A stretch of DNA of 64,000 nucleotides from the NCBI RefSeq assembly GCF_002028425.1, contig NZ_CP020042.1:124001-188000 (forward strand). The letters run 5' to 3'. Every line of letters starts with the position of its first letter. The stretch's first letter is position 1. Under the pieces are notes generated by a model. That model saw only the letters and a program-made list of their open reading frames with translations, had not been told where the DNA came from and made no database searches. The position numbers were made by a program, and so were the translations under genes. The stretch comes from Streptomyces katrae (lineage in GTDB: Bacteria; Actinomycetota; Actinomycetes; Streptomycetales; Streptomycetaceae). This document shows positions 9,541-17,501 of this stretch, piece by piece.

Positions 9541-9946
9541 CCGGACAGCAGCGGTGAACTGCGGCTCGGTACCGACGAATTCGAAGCCAGCGAGCCTGCG
9601 CACCGTACTGCGTCCGCCGTCGCAGCCGACCAGCCGGCGCGCCTCGTACACGTCCGCGCCGGCTCGTGCGACCACGGCGAACCGGGGGCGCGCCGGCGCA
9701 TCCGCGTCGGGGGCCGGACCGAAGACCTCTTGGACGCCCGACGCCGCCAGCAGCGGTTCCAGCAGTCCGCGCCGGTAGAACGCCTCGACCGATGCGCCGG
9801 ACAGCCCGCGCCTCCCGAGCGGGGCCGACCGTAACGGGGAGCCGAGCCCCGGCTCCCGTTCGAGTACCGCTACGGAACAGCCGGCGAGGCCAGCTCGCAG
9901 GCGAGGGCCAGACCCACCGGACCGGCTCCCACGATCACCACGTCAT
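9541..9946 (-). pseudogene. FAD-dependent monooxygenase remnant
   Basis: The ATG at 9946 opens MHDVVIVGAGPVGLALACEL, a textbook Rossmann GxGxxG FAD site. A one-base shift near 9880 then gives an early stop. In the restored frame it continues (CSVAVLEREPGLGSPLR ... GLLEPLLAASGVQEVFG), skips a large middle part, and reaches RLVGCDGGRSTVRRLAG, the DG motif of aromatic-ring hydroxylases. It then joins the NmrA-like remnant. It is both frameshifted and internally deleted. Confidence 0.75.
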
Positions 9947-10086
9947 GCACGAGAGATCCCCTCTTCGAACTCCGAGCCGGACGGGTGTCCGGCAGGACCT
10001 CTCGAACGGTGTCAAATCCCACCGACATCGCACCGACAACCGCGGCAAGCCACCGACAGACAACCGGCACGTTCAGGGGGAAGCCT

Positions 10087-10452
10087 TCAGCAGGTGGGGG
10101 TCGCCGGGGTGGCGGAGGGGGTGTGGTGACCGTGGTGTTCGTAAAGGCGGTCGGCGAGGAGGGCGTGGGCGAGGGTGCCGCCGGCGCGGACGGAGGCGGT
10201 GACGAAGGCGGTCTCGGCGAGTTCCGCGGCGGTGACTCCGTGTCGACGGGCGGCCGCGGTGTGGACGTCGAGGCAATAGGCGCATTGGGTGACGAGGGCC
10301 ACCGCCACGGAGATCAGCTCGCGGTAGCGGCGTGGCACGGCGCCGTCCTCGCGGTCGACAGCGTTCTGGAAGGCGAGCCAGGCCGCGAACTCGGGCGCGG
10401 CGGCGGCGCCAACGGAGCGGGCGCGGTGGAGGTCGTCGGGGTGCGCGTACAT
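10087..10452 (-). CDS. carboxymuconolactone decarboxylase / AhpD-like protein
   Basis: A 121-residue protein with the CMD/AhpD core: ISVAVALVTQCAYCLDVHTAAARRHG, whose CxxC plus downstream His (CAYC...H) is the redox-active centre of AhpD-like peroxidase partners, followed by AELAETAFVTA. It is full length for the small AhpD family. It is transcribed divergently from the LysR gene at 10589, so that regulator probably controls it. The likely role is thiol-dependent redox chemistry; the substrate is unknown. Confidence 0.88.
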   Translation of the reverse strand: MYAHPDDLHRARSVGAAAAPEFAAWLAFQNAVDREDGAVPRRYRELISVAVALVTQCAYCLDVHTAAARRHGVTAAELAETAFVTASVRAGGTLAHALLADRLYEHHGHHTPSATPATPTC

Positions 10453-10588
10453 GGGTACTCCTCGCGGAATGGCAGCGGGGGGCCGAGTGGCCCGGTGAGG
10501 GGGGACGGCTCCACTTCACCTCGGATCCCGCACGGCGTCCAAGACCGGTTCCGCAGGGGCAATGCCGTTGTCGGTATCGTGGCTGGTC
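10453..10588. promoter_or_regulatory. divergent promoter region between AhpD-like and LysR genes
   Basis: 136 bp between two divergent starts. LysR regulators typically bind such regions at T-N11-A sites. I could not pick a convincing dyad by eye, so only the arrangement supports a regulatory role. Confidence 0.4.
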
Positions 10589-11509
10589 ATGGACTTGAGA
10601 GCGTTGCGCTGTTTCGTGGCGGTCGCGGAGGAGGGCCACTTCGGCAGGGCCGCCGTGCGGCTCAATCTCGCCCAGCCACCCCTCAGCCGCAGGATCCGCG
10701 ACCTGGAGGCGGACCTGGCGTGCCGGCTGTTCGAGCGGATCCCGACCGGGGCGCGCCTGACCGCGGCCGGGGAAGTTCTTCTCCCCGAGGCCCGCGACCT
10801 GCTGGCGCGGGCCGAGCGCGCCCGCGAGCTGGTGCGTGCCGCGGAGTCCGTGCGCGAGGTCGTCCTGGGCATCGTTGCCGGCGCGGGTCTGGACGCCGGG
10901 CCCGCCGCCCTCGCCGCATTGCGCAGCACCCGCCCTGGGCTGCGCGTCCGGCTGCACGAGGCACCCGTGACCGATCCGACGGGAGGGCTGCGCGAGCGGC
11001 GGGCCGACCTGGCGCTGACCCGGCTCCCCTTCGACACCTCGGGGCTGACCATACGTCAGCTGGGGACGGAGCCCCTGGTGGTGGCACTGCCCGCGGGCGA
11101 CCCGCTCGCCGCACGGCCGCGACTGCATGTGGGGGAACTCGCCGAGCGGCCGCGCTTTCGGCTGCCGGCCGGAACGGACGAGAGGTGGCGCGCGTACTGG
11201 CTCGCCGCCGACGAGGACACGCCCGGCCCGGTGGTGACGTCCGCCGAGGAATGCCTGCACGCGGTGGTGTGGGACGGGGTGACGGGGCTGCTGCCGGCCG
11301 GGGCCGCACACAGGCACGCGCGCCCGGGCGTCGTGTTCGTCCCGGTCGACGGCCACCCTCCGAGCCGTGTCGTGCTGGCCCGCCGGGCGGACGCCCCCGA
11401 CCAGCTCGTGGACGCCGTGGCGGCCGCCCTGGCCGATGCCCATACGGCGTGCGCGCTCGGCTCCGTCCCTGCGGACGCACGGTCGGCGGACCCTCCCTTG
11501 TGGCGATGA
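10589..11509 (+). CDS. LysR-type transcriptional regulator
   Basis: A 306-residue LTTR. The N-terminal winged helix-turn-helix is clear (LRALRCFVAVAEEGHFGRAA, then LNLAQPPLSRRIRDLE), followed by a linker helix and a two-lobed effector domain (VVLGIVAGAGLDAGPA... LALTRLPFDTSG... VFVPVDG). I chose the ATG at 10589 because the LTTR consensus begins at MDLRALR; a longer start at 10562 is possible. The last 15 or so residues run against an MFS remnant, so the natural C-terminus may be slightly altered. It likely regulates the divergent AhpD-like gene. Confidence 0.9.
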   Translation: MDLRALRCFVAVAEEGHFGRAAVRLNLAQPPLSRRIRDLEADLACRLFERIPTGARLTAAGEVLLPEARDLLARAERARELVRAAESVREVVLGIVAGAGLDAGPAALAALRSTRPGLRVRLHEAPVTDPTGGLRERRADLALTRLPFDTSGLTIRQLGTEPLVVALPAGDPLAARPRLHVGELAERPRFRLPAGTDERWRAYWLAADEDTPGPVVTSAEECLHAVVWDGVTGLLPAGAAHRHARPGVVFVPVDGHPPSRVVLARRADAPDQLVDAVAAALADAHTACALGSVPADARSADPPLWR

Positions 11510-11820
11510 TCGCTCCGGTGGTGCTGATCGGCGTCGGCCTGGGCATGGTCTCAGGCCCGCTCGCCGATTTGTCGCTGACCAGGGTCCCGTACGAGGACGC
11601 CGGCTCGGCCTCAAGCTTGTTCAACACCGCCATCACCTGGGTATCGCGCTGGGTACCGGGCTGACCGCCGTCGTGTTCTTCGCCATCACCGGCGGCTCTC
11701 CCGGCGGCGCGGTCAGCCGCGACGCGTTCGTCACCGTGCTGTGGTGGTCAGCGGCCTCCTCGCCCTGCGTGGGCACTGATGTTCTGCCTGCCCAAGCACA
11801 CCAACAGCCAGGACGACTGA
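11494..11820 (+). pseudogene. C-terminal remnant of an MFS drug transporter (DHA2-like)
   Basis: Blocks in three frames: VVLIGVGLGMVSGPLADLSL and RVPYEDAGSASSLFNTA, then (shift near 11640) LGIALGTGLTAVVFFAITGG, then (shift near 11770) LMFCLPKHTNSQDD and a stop at 11820. The order matches helices 12-14 of 14-span EmrB/QacA-type exporters, with the DAGSAS..FN motif. The N-terminal two thirds are missing. Confidence 0.7.
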
Positions 11821-11826
11821 GCCACC

Positions 11827-11862
11827 CCCAGGTCCCGGCCAGCACGTCGGCCGGGGCCTGGG
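11827..11862 (+). terminator. terminator hairpin after the MFS remnant
   Basis: A 14-bp stem (CCCAGGTCCCGGCC / GGCCGGGGCCTGGG, one G-T pair) with an 8-nt loop, 6 nt after the MFS stop, followed by a pyrimidine-rich run. It is probably the original transporter's terminator, now serving LysR read-through. Confidence 0.7.
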
Positions 11863-12350
11863 CCCTCAGCCTTTCTCGTTCTCGCCGTCTTCGGCGCCGT
11901 CGGACTTGGAGGAAGGCCCCGGCCGCGCGGTATCACCATGAGGCCCAACAGCCGACCTCCTCCTCAACGGCACCCGCATCCGCCCCGGGAAAGCCGGCCA
12001 GGCACAGACTCGACGGCCGACAGCTCGCCCCCGCAGCCGACCGGCCGCAGACGCAGGTGACGGCGAAGGCGGTGGGCCGCCTTCTCTTGGGGTAACCGTG
12101 TGGCGCGAGGCGAGTGAAGGTCACTTTGTGCAGCTCAGCGCAGGTGTAACCGACCATATCGTGTGCAACACATGTGGCGCTACTTGTGACGGGACTCGTT
12201 AGGTGGGGCCCTGAGCTTCGTTCCGAGAACTCCTGTGCCCGGCCGGGGTGGGGTCTTCCCCACCCCGTTCCTATGGCTGGTCGGAGTGCCTGAGTCCGGC
12301 GTCGCATGATCGGCTGTCCGCACGGGATTCGCGTGACGGAAGGTGGACAG

Positions 12351-13028
12351 GTGAGGGTCCGGATCGGGTACTCGGCTTGGATCGTGGGGGTGGTGCAGTT
12401 CTTCGTCATCCACGGGATTGCCGAGTCGGCTTGGACAAGACCATACAGCTGGGCACGGAACAACATCAGCGACTTAGGAAACGCCCACTGCGCCCTGCAG
12501 TCAGAGCCTGCGCCGCGGTATATATGCTCCCCCGAGCACGGCCTGATGAATGCCTCGTTCATCACTCTAGGAGCTCTGCTCGTTGTTGGCGTCGCCCTGC
12601 CCGGTGGTGTCCTGTGGCGCAGGGGCCCGGCCGCTGCCATGGCTCGTCTGCTGCTCGCCGGTGCCGGCGTGGGATTCGTTTTGGCCGGGCTGGCTCCCGC
12701 GGACATCAACGAGAACCAGCACGCCTTGGGAGCCCTTCTCATCATGGCGACGGGCAACACCGGTCTTTTCCTGGCAGGGTTCGGCCTGGCAAAACACGTT
12801 CCTGCCCCACTGCGGTGGGGCACCAGCCTGCTGGGAGTCACCGCAATCACGGCTTTCGGACTGTTCCTCTCCCACCACTACCTCGGTCTCGGCATGGGCG
12901 GTATGGAGCGCGTCGCCGCGCTTCCTCTCCTATTCTGGGTGCTTGCTGTTGGCGTTCGTGGCCTCATCCATCGGGCAGGTCGAATGCAGGAGGCGGTGCC
13001 CGCAGAGCGTCTCAGCCGCGCTGGTTGA
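12351..13028 (+). CDS. DUF998 family membrane protein
   Basis: A 225-residue integral membrane protein with about six hydrophobic helices (for example SAWIVGVVQFFVIHG, ASFITLGALLVVGVALPGG, LLLAGAGVGFVLAGLAP, RVAALPLLFWVLAVGVRG). The conserved DUF998 features are visible: WARNNISDLGN after helix 1 and the polar ADINENQHALGA motif in the middle. I chose GTG 12351 because GGAAGG lies 7 nt upstream; 12306 ATG is an alternative. Function of the family is unknown. Confidence 0.85.
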   Translation: MRVRIGYSAWIVGVVQFFVIHGIAESAWTRPYSWARNNISDLGNAHCALQSEPAPRYICSPEHGLMNASFITLGALLVVGVALPGGVLWRRGPAAAMARLLLAGAGVGFVLAGLAPADINENQHALGALLIMATGNTGLFLAGFGLAKHVPAPLRWGTSLLGVTAITAFGLFLSHHYLGLGMGGMERVAALPLLFWVLAVGVRGLIHRAGRMQEAVPAERLSRAG

Positions 13029-13162
13029 GAGCTCTGGTCAGGCCCCGGTCGACCTCCCTCGCGGCATCGCTACCGGATCGGGCCTCCTCCAACGCAGAGG
13101 TTGGTCAGGCGTTGTGCCGCTCCAGCCTCGTGATCTTCCGCTGGAAATCGTCGATGGCCGCA

Positions 13163-13408
13163 GGGGCTCCGAGTCTTGTCGGGTGTGCGGTAGTTCGCTG
13201 GCTGTATGAGGGCTGGGGAGCTTGCGGCGGTGCGGGGCCGGTTGGAGGCGTTCGCTTCCGAGGTGTTCGCGCCGCTGGTGCGGCGGGACCAGCGGGAGAA
13301 GGGTGCCATGTATCTGCGGGGGCTGCTGCTGGACGGCCGGCGGAAGTCGATGCAGCCGATGGCCGAGCGGCTCGGTATCGATCACCAGTAGTTTCAGCAG
13401 TTCATGAC
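13163..13408 (+). pseudogene. IS701-type transposase, 5' part, interrupted by the IS21-type element
   Basis: From ATG 13206: MRAGELAAVRGRLEAFASEV, then LRGLLLDGRRKSMQPMAERL, the N-terminal helical region of IS701-family transposases. A TAG at about 13389 replaces the codon that reads CGG in the second copy (near 43640). The frame continues FQQFMT until it is cut at 13408 by the insertion. The matching 3' part resumes at 15723. About 43 bp upstream of the ATG are shared with the second copy and probably belong to the element. Confidence 0.85.
13404..13408. repeat. 5-bp target duplication, left copy
   Basis: ATGAC immediately outside the left inverted repeat. The same ATGAC lies directly outside the right inverted repeat at 15723. 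The uninterrupted IS701 copy at about 43660 has the sequence only once, which proves the duplication. Confidence 0.9.
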
Positions 13409-13535
13409 TGTGAGCGTTCGCGTTTTTCCCCATCTCAGGTGGTTTGAGCGTCATGTAATTCCTCATCCCGACTTCTCCTAATTGGCCATGGGTACGACGG
13501 AGTTCGGGATCGAGTGACCTGGTCATCGCGGAGGC

Positions 13536-14309
13536 GTGTGGGCGGCCCTGGGCCTGTGGTTCGGAAGGCCGATGGTCAGCCCAAAGGTGGCCGGCCGCCG
13601 GCAGTGCCGACCGCTGCAGGGAGCCGCCCCGATGGCGGTGTTCGAGGCGATCGAAGCCGAGACCCTGCTGCCGCTGCCGCCCACCCCGTTCGTGCTGGCC
13701 CGCTGGTCGACGGCGCTGGTCGGGCCGGACATCCACATCAAGGTCGGCCGCACCCTCTACTCGGTTCCCTGGAAACTGATCGGCCGCAGGGTCGACGTCC
13801 GCTCGACCGCCACGATGGTGCAGATCTTCCTCGACGGCGACCTGGTCAAGACCCACGTGGCACTTGAGCAGGGCAAACGCACCGACAGGACCGACTACCC
13901 GCCGGAGAAGATCGCCTTCCAGATGCGCACGCCGATCTGGTGCCGGACCCAGGCATCAGAGGTCGGAGACGCCTGCCGGACCGTCGTCGACCAGCTGCTG
14001 GAGGTCAACGCCCTCTACCGGCTCCGCGCCGCCCAGGGGATCCTCGGCCTGAAGAAGAAGTACGGCGACGCGAGGCTCGAGGCCGCCTGCGCGAGGGCCA
14101 TCACCGTCGGAGATCCGTCCTACCGCACCATCAAGGGCATCCTGATCGCCGGCACCGAGACCGATCCGGAGCCCGAATCCAGCGGCGACGCGGGAGCCGC
14201 AGCCTTCCTCCACGGGCCCAAGCGACTTTTCGCCTCCGTCGCCCCGTCCGAGACGGCGGACGAGATCCACGACGACCAGGTCCACGGCGAAGCTGAGGGA
14301 AGCATCTGA
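13536..14309 (+). pseudogene. istA: IstA transposase, C-terminal half only
   Basis: About 257 codons matching the C-terminal half of IS21 IstA: LLPLPPTPFVLARWSTALVG, HIKVGRTLYSVPWKLIGRRV, TMVQIFLDGDLVKTH, then YPPEKIAFQMRTPIWCRTQA and DPSYRTIKGILIAGTE. Full IstA is about 500 residues; the helix-turn-helix and the DDE catalytic core are missing through an internal deletion near 13500. It overlaps the istB start by 1 nt, the usual istAB arrangement. A GTG at 13536 could still initiate a truncated protein. Confidence 0.85.
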
Positions 14310-15061
14310 TGAGCGTGATGGACTCTGCCCTGCGTGAGTCTCTGAAGTCACTGCGGCTCTCGGGGATGCTGGAAACCCTCGATGCCCGCCTGGCCCAGGC
14401 CCACGGCGGCGAGCTCGGGCACCTGGACTTCCTCCAGGTCCCCTGCCAGGACGAAATCACCCGCCGCGAGACCGTCGCCTTCCAACGGCGCCTGACCCGG
14501 GCGAAGTTCGAGCAGCAAGTCACCCTGGAGGAGTTCGACTTCACCGCCTCCTCGAAACTGCCAGCCGCCCAGATCCGCGACCTCGGAGCCCTGCGCTGGC
14601 TCCACTCGGGCGAGTCGGTCATCCTCTTCGGCCCGGTCGGGGTCGGAAAGACACACGTCGCCCAGGACCTCGGCCACCTCGCCGTCCGCCAGGGCGCCCA
14701 CGTCCGCTTCGCCAAGACCAGCCGGATCCTCGCGGACCTCGCCGGCGGCCACGCGGACCGCACCTGGGACAAGCGGATCCGTGAACTGGTACGGCCCGAC
14801 GTGCTCATCCTCGACGACTTCCCCATGCGCCAGCTCGGAGCATCCCAGGCCGATGACCTCCATGAACTGGTCAGCGAACGGCAGGGCCGGTCCCTGATCA
14901 TCACCAGCAACCGGGCGCCCAGCGACTGGTATCCCCTCTTCCCGAACCCGGTCGTCGCCGAGTCGCTGCTGGATTGGCTGATCAACACCAGTCAGTCGGT
15001 GCCTGCCCTGCTGAAGGCCAGGCACCGATCCCTCACGGCACCGCGCTGCCGGTTCCGCTAG
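14309..15061 (+). CDS. istB: IstB ATPase helper of the IS21-type element, altered C-terminus
   Basis: 250 residues. It has the IstB N-terminal region (LRLSGMLETLDARLAQA), the Walker A motif GPVGVGKTHVAQ, the Walker B region VLILDDFPM, and the sensor-like IITSNRAPSDWYPLF. IstB assembles on DNA as an AAA+ ring and recruits IstA. The C-terminus should read roughly LLDRLINTSH... but here becomes LLDWLINTSQSVPALLKARH and stops at 15061, at the junction with the DUF6882 gene. The cargo therefore seems to have replaced the original 3' end. Confidence 0.88.
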   Translation: MSVMDSALRESLKSLRLSGMLETLDARLAQAHGGELGHLDFLQVPCQDEITRRETVAFQRRLTRAKFEQQVTLEEFDFTASSKLPAAQIRDLGALRWLHSGESVILFGPVGVGKTHVAQDLGHLAVRQGAHVRFAKTSRILADLAGGHADRTWDKRIRELVRPDVLILDDFPMRQLGASQADDLHELVSERQGRSLIITSNRAPSDWYPLFPNPVVAESLLDWLINTSQSVPALLKARHRSLTAPRCRFR

Positions 15062-15600
15062 TCGATATTGATGTTGAAGGTGGACGTGCTGCCATCCGCA
15101 GCGGTCAACGTGACCGGCCCGAACGTGATGATCGCGACGGAGTTGCCGCCCGGGCCCCTATAGAAGCCGGCTGCCCTGGTGATCCGGACGGCCAGAGCCG
15201 CGAGGGTTGCCGCCGTCTGCTCGTCGGCGTCGACCTTCGGTTGGGCCAGAGCGTGATGGCCATGTGCTTCTGCCCAGTCCCGAACGCTTCGGGCGTCGCG
15301 GCTCATCTCCGGGAGGATGCTCTCGTTCGCCCAGGCCCACAGCCACGAGCCCGACGAAGGGCTGAAGCTCGCCAGGATCTGCGCGGGCGCCGTCGCGGTC
15401 TTCTCGGGGAAGGTCCACGTGATGAGGCCCGTCCTCTGATCCAGGCCCCAGCGGTCCGCCGAGCCCAGCCCCCAGGACACGTGCGCCCGAGCCAGCTGGT
15501 CGATCGCGTCTTTGCCCTGCAGCAGCAGCGTGCTCAGGTCAGCCGGATCCACTCCCTGAGCAGGGCTCTCCGACTTCCTGGCCCGCTTGAACAATCCCAT
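15058..15600 (-). CDS. DUF6882 family protein (passenger of the IS21-type element)
   Basis: A 180-residue protein. The core DRWGLDQRTGLITWTFPEKT, then SSGSWLWAWANESILPEMSR and GFYRGPGGNSVAIITFGPVTL, fits DUF6882 as I recall it (WLWAWAN block, then a Y.GP.GG...TFG end). No signal peptide or membrane segment, so probably cytoplasmic. I chose ATG 15600 (MGLFKRARKSE); an upstream start at 15660 is in frame. It lies inside the IS ends, convergent with istB and overlapping it by 4 nt. DUF6882 genes often occur in toxin/immunity neighbourhoods, but no function is demonstrated. Confidence 0.8.
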   Translation of the reverse strand: MGLFKRARKSESPAQGVDPADLSTLLLQGKDAIDQLARAHVSWGLGSADRWGLDQRTGLITWTFPEKTATAPAQILASFSPSSGSWLWAWANESILPEMSRDARSVRDWAEAHGHHALAQPKVDADEQTAATLAALAVRITRAAGFYRGPGGNSVAIITFGPVTLTAADGSTSTFNINID

Positions 15601-15722
15601 GCCGCGAAGTCTGCCAGAGGCCGCAGACCACCCGACGACCCCCTCATGCCCAGGCCCCACGCCAGCCGACCAGGTGGGGAATTACGTGAACTTACCCCTG
15701 GGGAATAACGCGAACGTTCACA

Positions 15723-15727
15723 ATGAC
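15723..15727. repeat. 5-bp target duplication, right copy
   Basis: ATGAC directly after the right inverted repeat of the IS21-type element, matching 13404-13408. Confidence 0.9.
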
Positions 15728-16550
15728 GTCCTCGACCTGGCCGGTCGAGGATGTCCGGGCCCGGCTGGCATGGCGGGCCGTGCGGACGGTCCGTCCGCAG
15801 GTGTGGGTGGTGGACGACACCGGCTTCCCGAAGGACGGCGTCTCGTCGCCTGGGGTGGCCCGGCAGTACTCGGGCACGCTGGGCAAGGTCGGCACCTGCC
15901 AGATCGGCGTCAGTGTCCACGCCGCCTCCGACACGGCCTCGTGCCCGCTGTCCTGGCGGCTGTTCCTGCCCGAGAGCTGGGACAGGGCCGAGGCAGCCGG
16001 TCGGCGCAAGGCATGCCGGATCCCCGAAACCGAACACCACCGCCCCAAGGGGCAGCTCGTCCTGGACATGCCCGACGAACTCGCAGAGGCCGGGCCGCGG
16101 CCCGCCGCGTTGGTGGCGGACACCGGCTACGGCGCGAACGCCGGCTTCCGCCACGGCCTGGAAGGCCACGGACTCGCCTACGTCCTCCAGGCGAAAGCTG
16201 AGATGACCGCCCACGGACAGGACACGGAACCGCACCAGCCCGCATACGGGGGGCTCGGGCCGCGTCCGCTGCCGCGTTACCGCACCCGCCCGGTCTCCTT
16301 ACGCGAACACGTGATGGCCGCGGGCCGGGGCCGGGGACGGACCTTGACCTGGCGCAAGGGCTCCAAGGCCGCGCTGAGCGCGCACTTCGTGCTCCTGCGC
16401 GTCCGCCTCGCCGGCCGACGGCCCAAACCCGCCGCCGACGGCACGATCCCTCCGGTCTGGCTGATCGCCCAATGGCCGGAGGGACATGACGAGCCGGTCA
16501 AGTGCTGGATCTCGAACCTGCCCGACGAAATCCCCGCCAAGAGCTCGTAA
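15723..16550 (+). pseudogene. IS701-type transposase, 3' part
   Basis: Continues the gene interrupted at 13408: MTSSTWPVEDVRARLAWRAV, then the first catalytic block QVWVVDDTGFPKDG and the second LVADTGYGAN. It ends ...ISNLPDEIPAKSS, where the family normally runs on through the third catalytic acidic block (WRIEHDYRELK-type). That part is missing; the gene stops at the left end of the IS5-type element at 16545. Together with the 5' part this IS701 copy is dead. Confidence 0.85.
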
Positions 16551-16555
16551 CACGA

Positions 16556-17146
16556 TCATGAATCGGGCTTGCTGAGGCGTCTCCAGCAGATGAGGCCACA
16601 GGCCAGGGAGACGAACGCGTCGTGGAGTTCGGTGCGGCGTTCCCAGCGGACGGTGAGGCGTTTGAACTGGTGGAGCAGGGCGAAGGTCTGCTCGACGACG
16701 TAGCGGAGCTTGCCCATGCCCTTGATGTTCGGGGCTCCTTTGCGGGAGATGACGGGCAGGATCCGGCGTTTGCGCAGCTCTTCTCGGTTGGGGTTGGAGT
16801 CGTATCCCTTGTCGCCGAGCAGGGCGTCCGGGCGTCTGCGGGGACGGCCGGGGCGGCCCGCCACTGGCGGGATGCCGTCGACCAGGGCGAGGGTCTGGGT
16901 GACGTCGTTGACGTTCGCCGCGGTCGTGATGACTTTCAGCGGGGTGCCGCGTCCGTCGCAGATCAAGTGGTGTTTGCTGCCCGTCTTCCGCCGGTCGACC
17001 GGCGACGGACCGGTGTCGGCGCCCCCTTTTTCGCGCGGATGTGAGAGCCGTCCACGCACGCCCTCGACCAGTCGAGCCGGCCGGCCGCGTTCAGCTCGGC
17101 GAGCAGGATCCGGTGCAGCTGGTCGAAGACTCCGGCCTGCTGCCAC
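16556..17146 (-). CDS. IS5-type transposase, second frame (orfB)
   Basis: Contains the second catalytic Asp in DALLGDKGYDSNPNREELRK and the Glu in LRYVVEQTFALLHQFKRL. The likely product is a fusion made by -1 frameshifting from orfA at the A5G5 run 17022-17031. Downstream of the slip site the frame reads GADTGPSPVDRRKTGSKHH, the usual IS5 sequence. No good independent start site is seen. Confidence 0.85.
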   Translation of the reverse strand: MAAGRSLRPAAPDPARRAERGRPARLVEGVRGRLSHPREKGGADTGPSPVDRRKTGSKHHLICDGRGTPLKVITTAANVNDVTQTLALVDGIPPVAGRPGRPRRRPDALLGDKGYDSNPNREELRKRRILPVISRKGAPNIKGMGKLRYVVEQTFALLHQFKRLTVRWERRTELHDAFVSLACGLICWRRLSKPDS

Positions 17147-17364
17147 CGCTCCAGGCGCCGCCAGCAGGTCTGTCCCGAGCCGAACCCAAGCTCAGGCGGC
17201 AGGAGTTGCCAGGCGATGTCGTTGCAGAGGACGTACAGGATGCCCTGCAGACACAACCGGTCCGCCACCGGCCGCGGCCCTGGCGACCTCGTCGGCCAGG
17301 GCGGCAGCAGAGGCTCGATCAGTGCCCACAAGTCGTCGTCCACGATCCACGGCCGAGTGCTCAC
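16963..17364 (-). CDS. IS5-type transposase, first frame (orfA)
   Basis: Starts MSTRPWIVDDDLWALIEPLL, the typical DUF4096-like N-terminal domain, then DIAWQLLPPELGFGSGQTCW and the first catalytic Asp in RACVDGSHIRAKKG. It ends shortly after the slippery A5G5 run, as expected for programmed frameshifting. With orfB all three DDE residues are present, so the element may be active. Confidence 0.85.
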   Translation of the reverse strand: MSTRPWIVDDDLWALIEPLLPPWPTRSPGPRPVADRLCLQGILYVLCNDIAWQLLPPELGFGSGQTCWRRLERWQQAGVFDQLHRILLAELNAAGRLDWSRACVDGSHIRAKKGAPTPVRRRSTGGRRAANTT

Positions 17365-17501
17365 GCACTCACGAACGGCCGAATCATCACACTGGTTACG
17401 CCCGACCAGGGCATCTCAACAAGATCCTGTTACGAGTTCCAAGGGACCTGGAGGAATTGTCACATCCTGTGGACTGACCTGACAGCCCAATGGCCGGTCG
17501 A

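Larger units (their letters stand above)
13409..15722 (+). mobile_element. IS21-type element carrying a DUF6882 gene
   Basis: A 2314-bp element with terminal inverted repeats of 23 bp (left TGTGAGCGTTCGCG..., right end reversed TGTGAACGTTCGCG..., 21 of 23 identical) and a 5-bp target duplication. A second, inner repeat pair (CATGTAATTCC near 13455; its relative CACGTAATTCC reversed near 15680) fits the multiple end repeats of IS21 elements. Inside are an N-terminally truncated istA, an istB with an abnormal C-terminus, and a DUF6882 gene facing the other way. Transposition in cis is unlikely because the IstA catalytic half is gone. Confidence 0.9.
16545..17436 (-). mobile_element. IS5-type (IS427-like) insertion sequence
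   Basis: An 892-bp element bounded by 17-bp imperfect inverted repeats (CTCGTAACACGATCATG at 16545-16561; reversed right end CTCGTAACAGGATCTTG at 17420-17436; 15 of 17 identical). It encodes one DDE transposase split in two overlapping frames. I cannot see a clean target duplication. The left side abuts the truncated IS701 gene, while the right flank does not continue it, so a deletion probably followed insertion. Confidence 0.8.

Noticed and set aside
17423..17436. A target duplication for the first IS5-type element
   Set aside because: Flanking bases on the two sides (AAGAG against TTCC) do not match; the right flank also does not resume the IS701 gene, so no duplication can be claimed.
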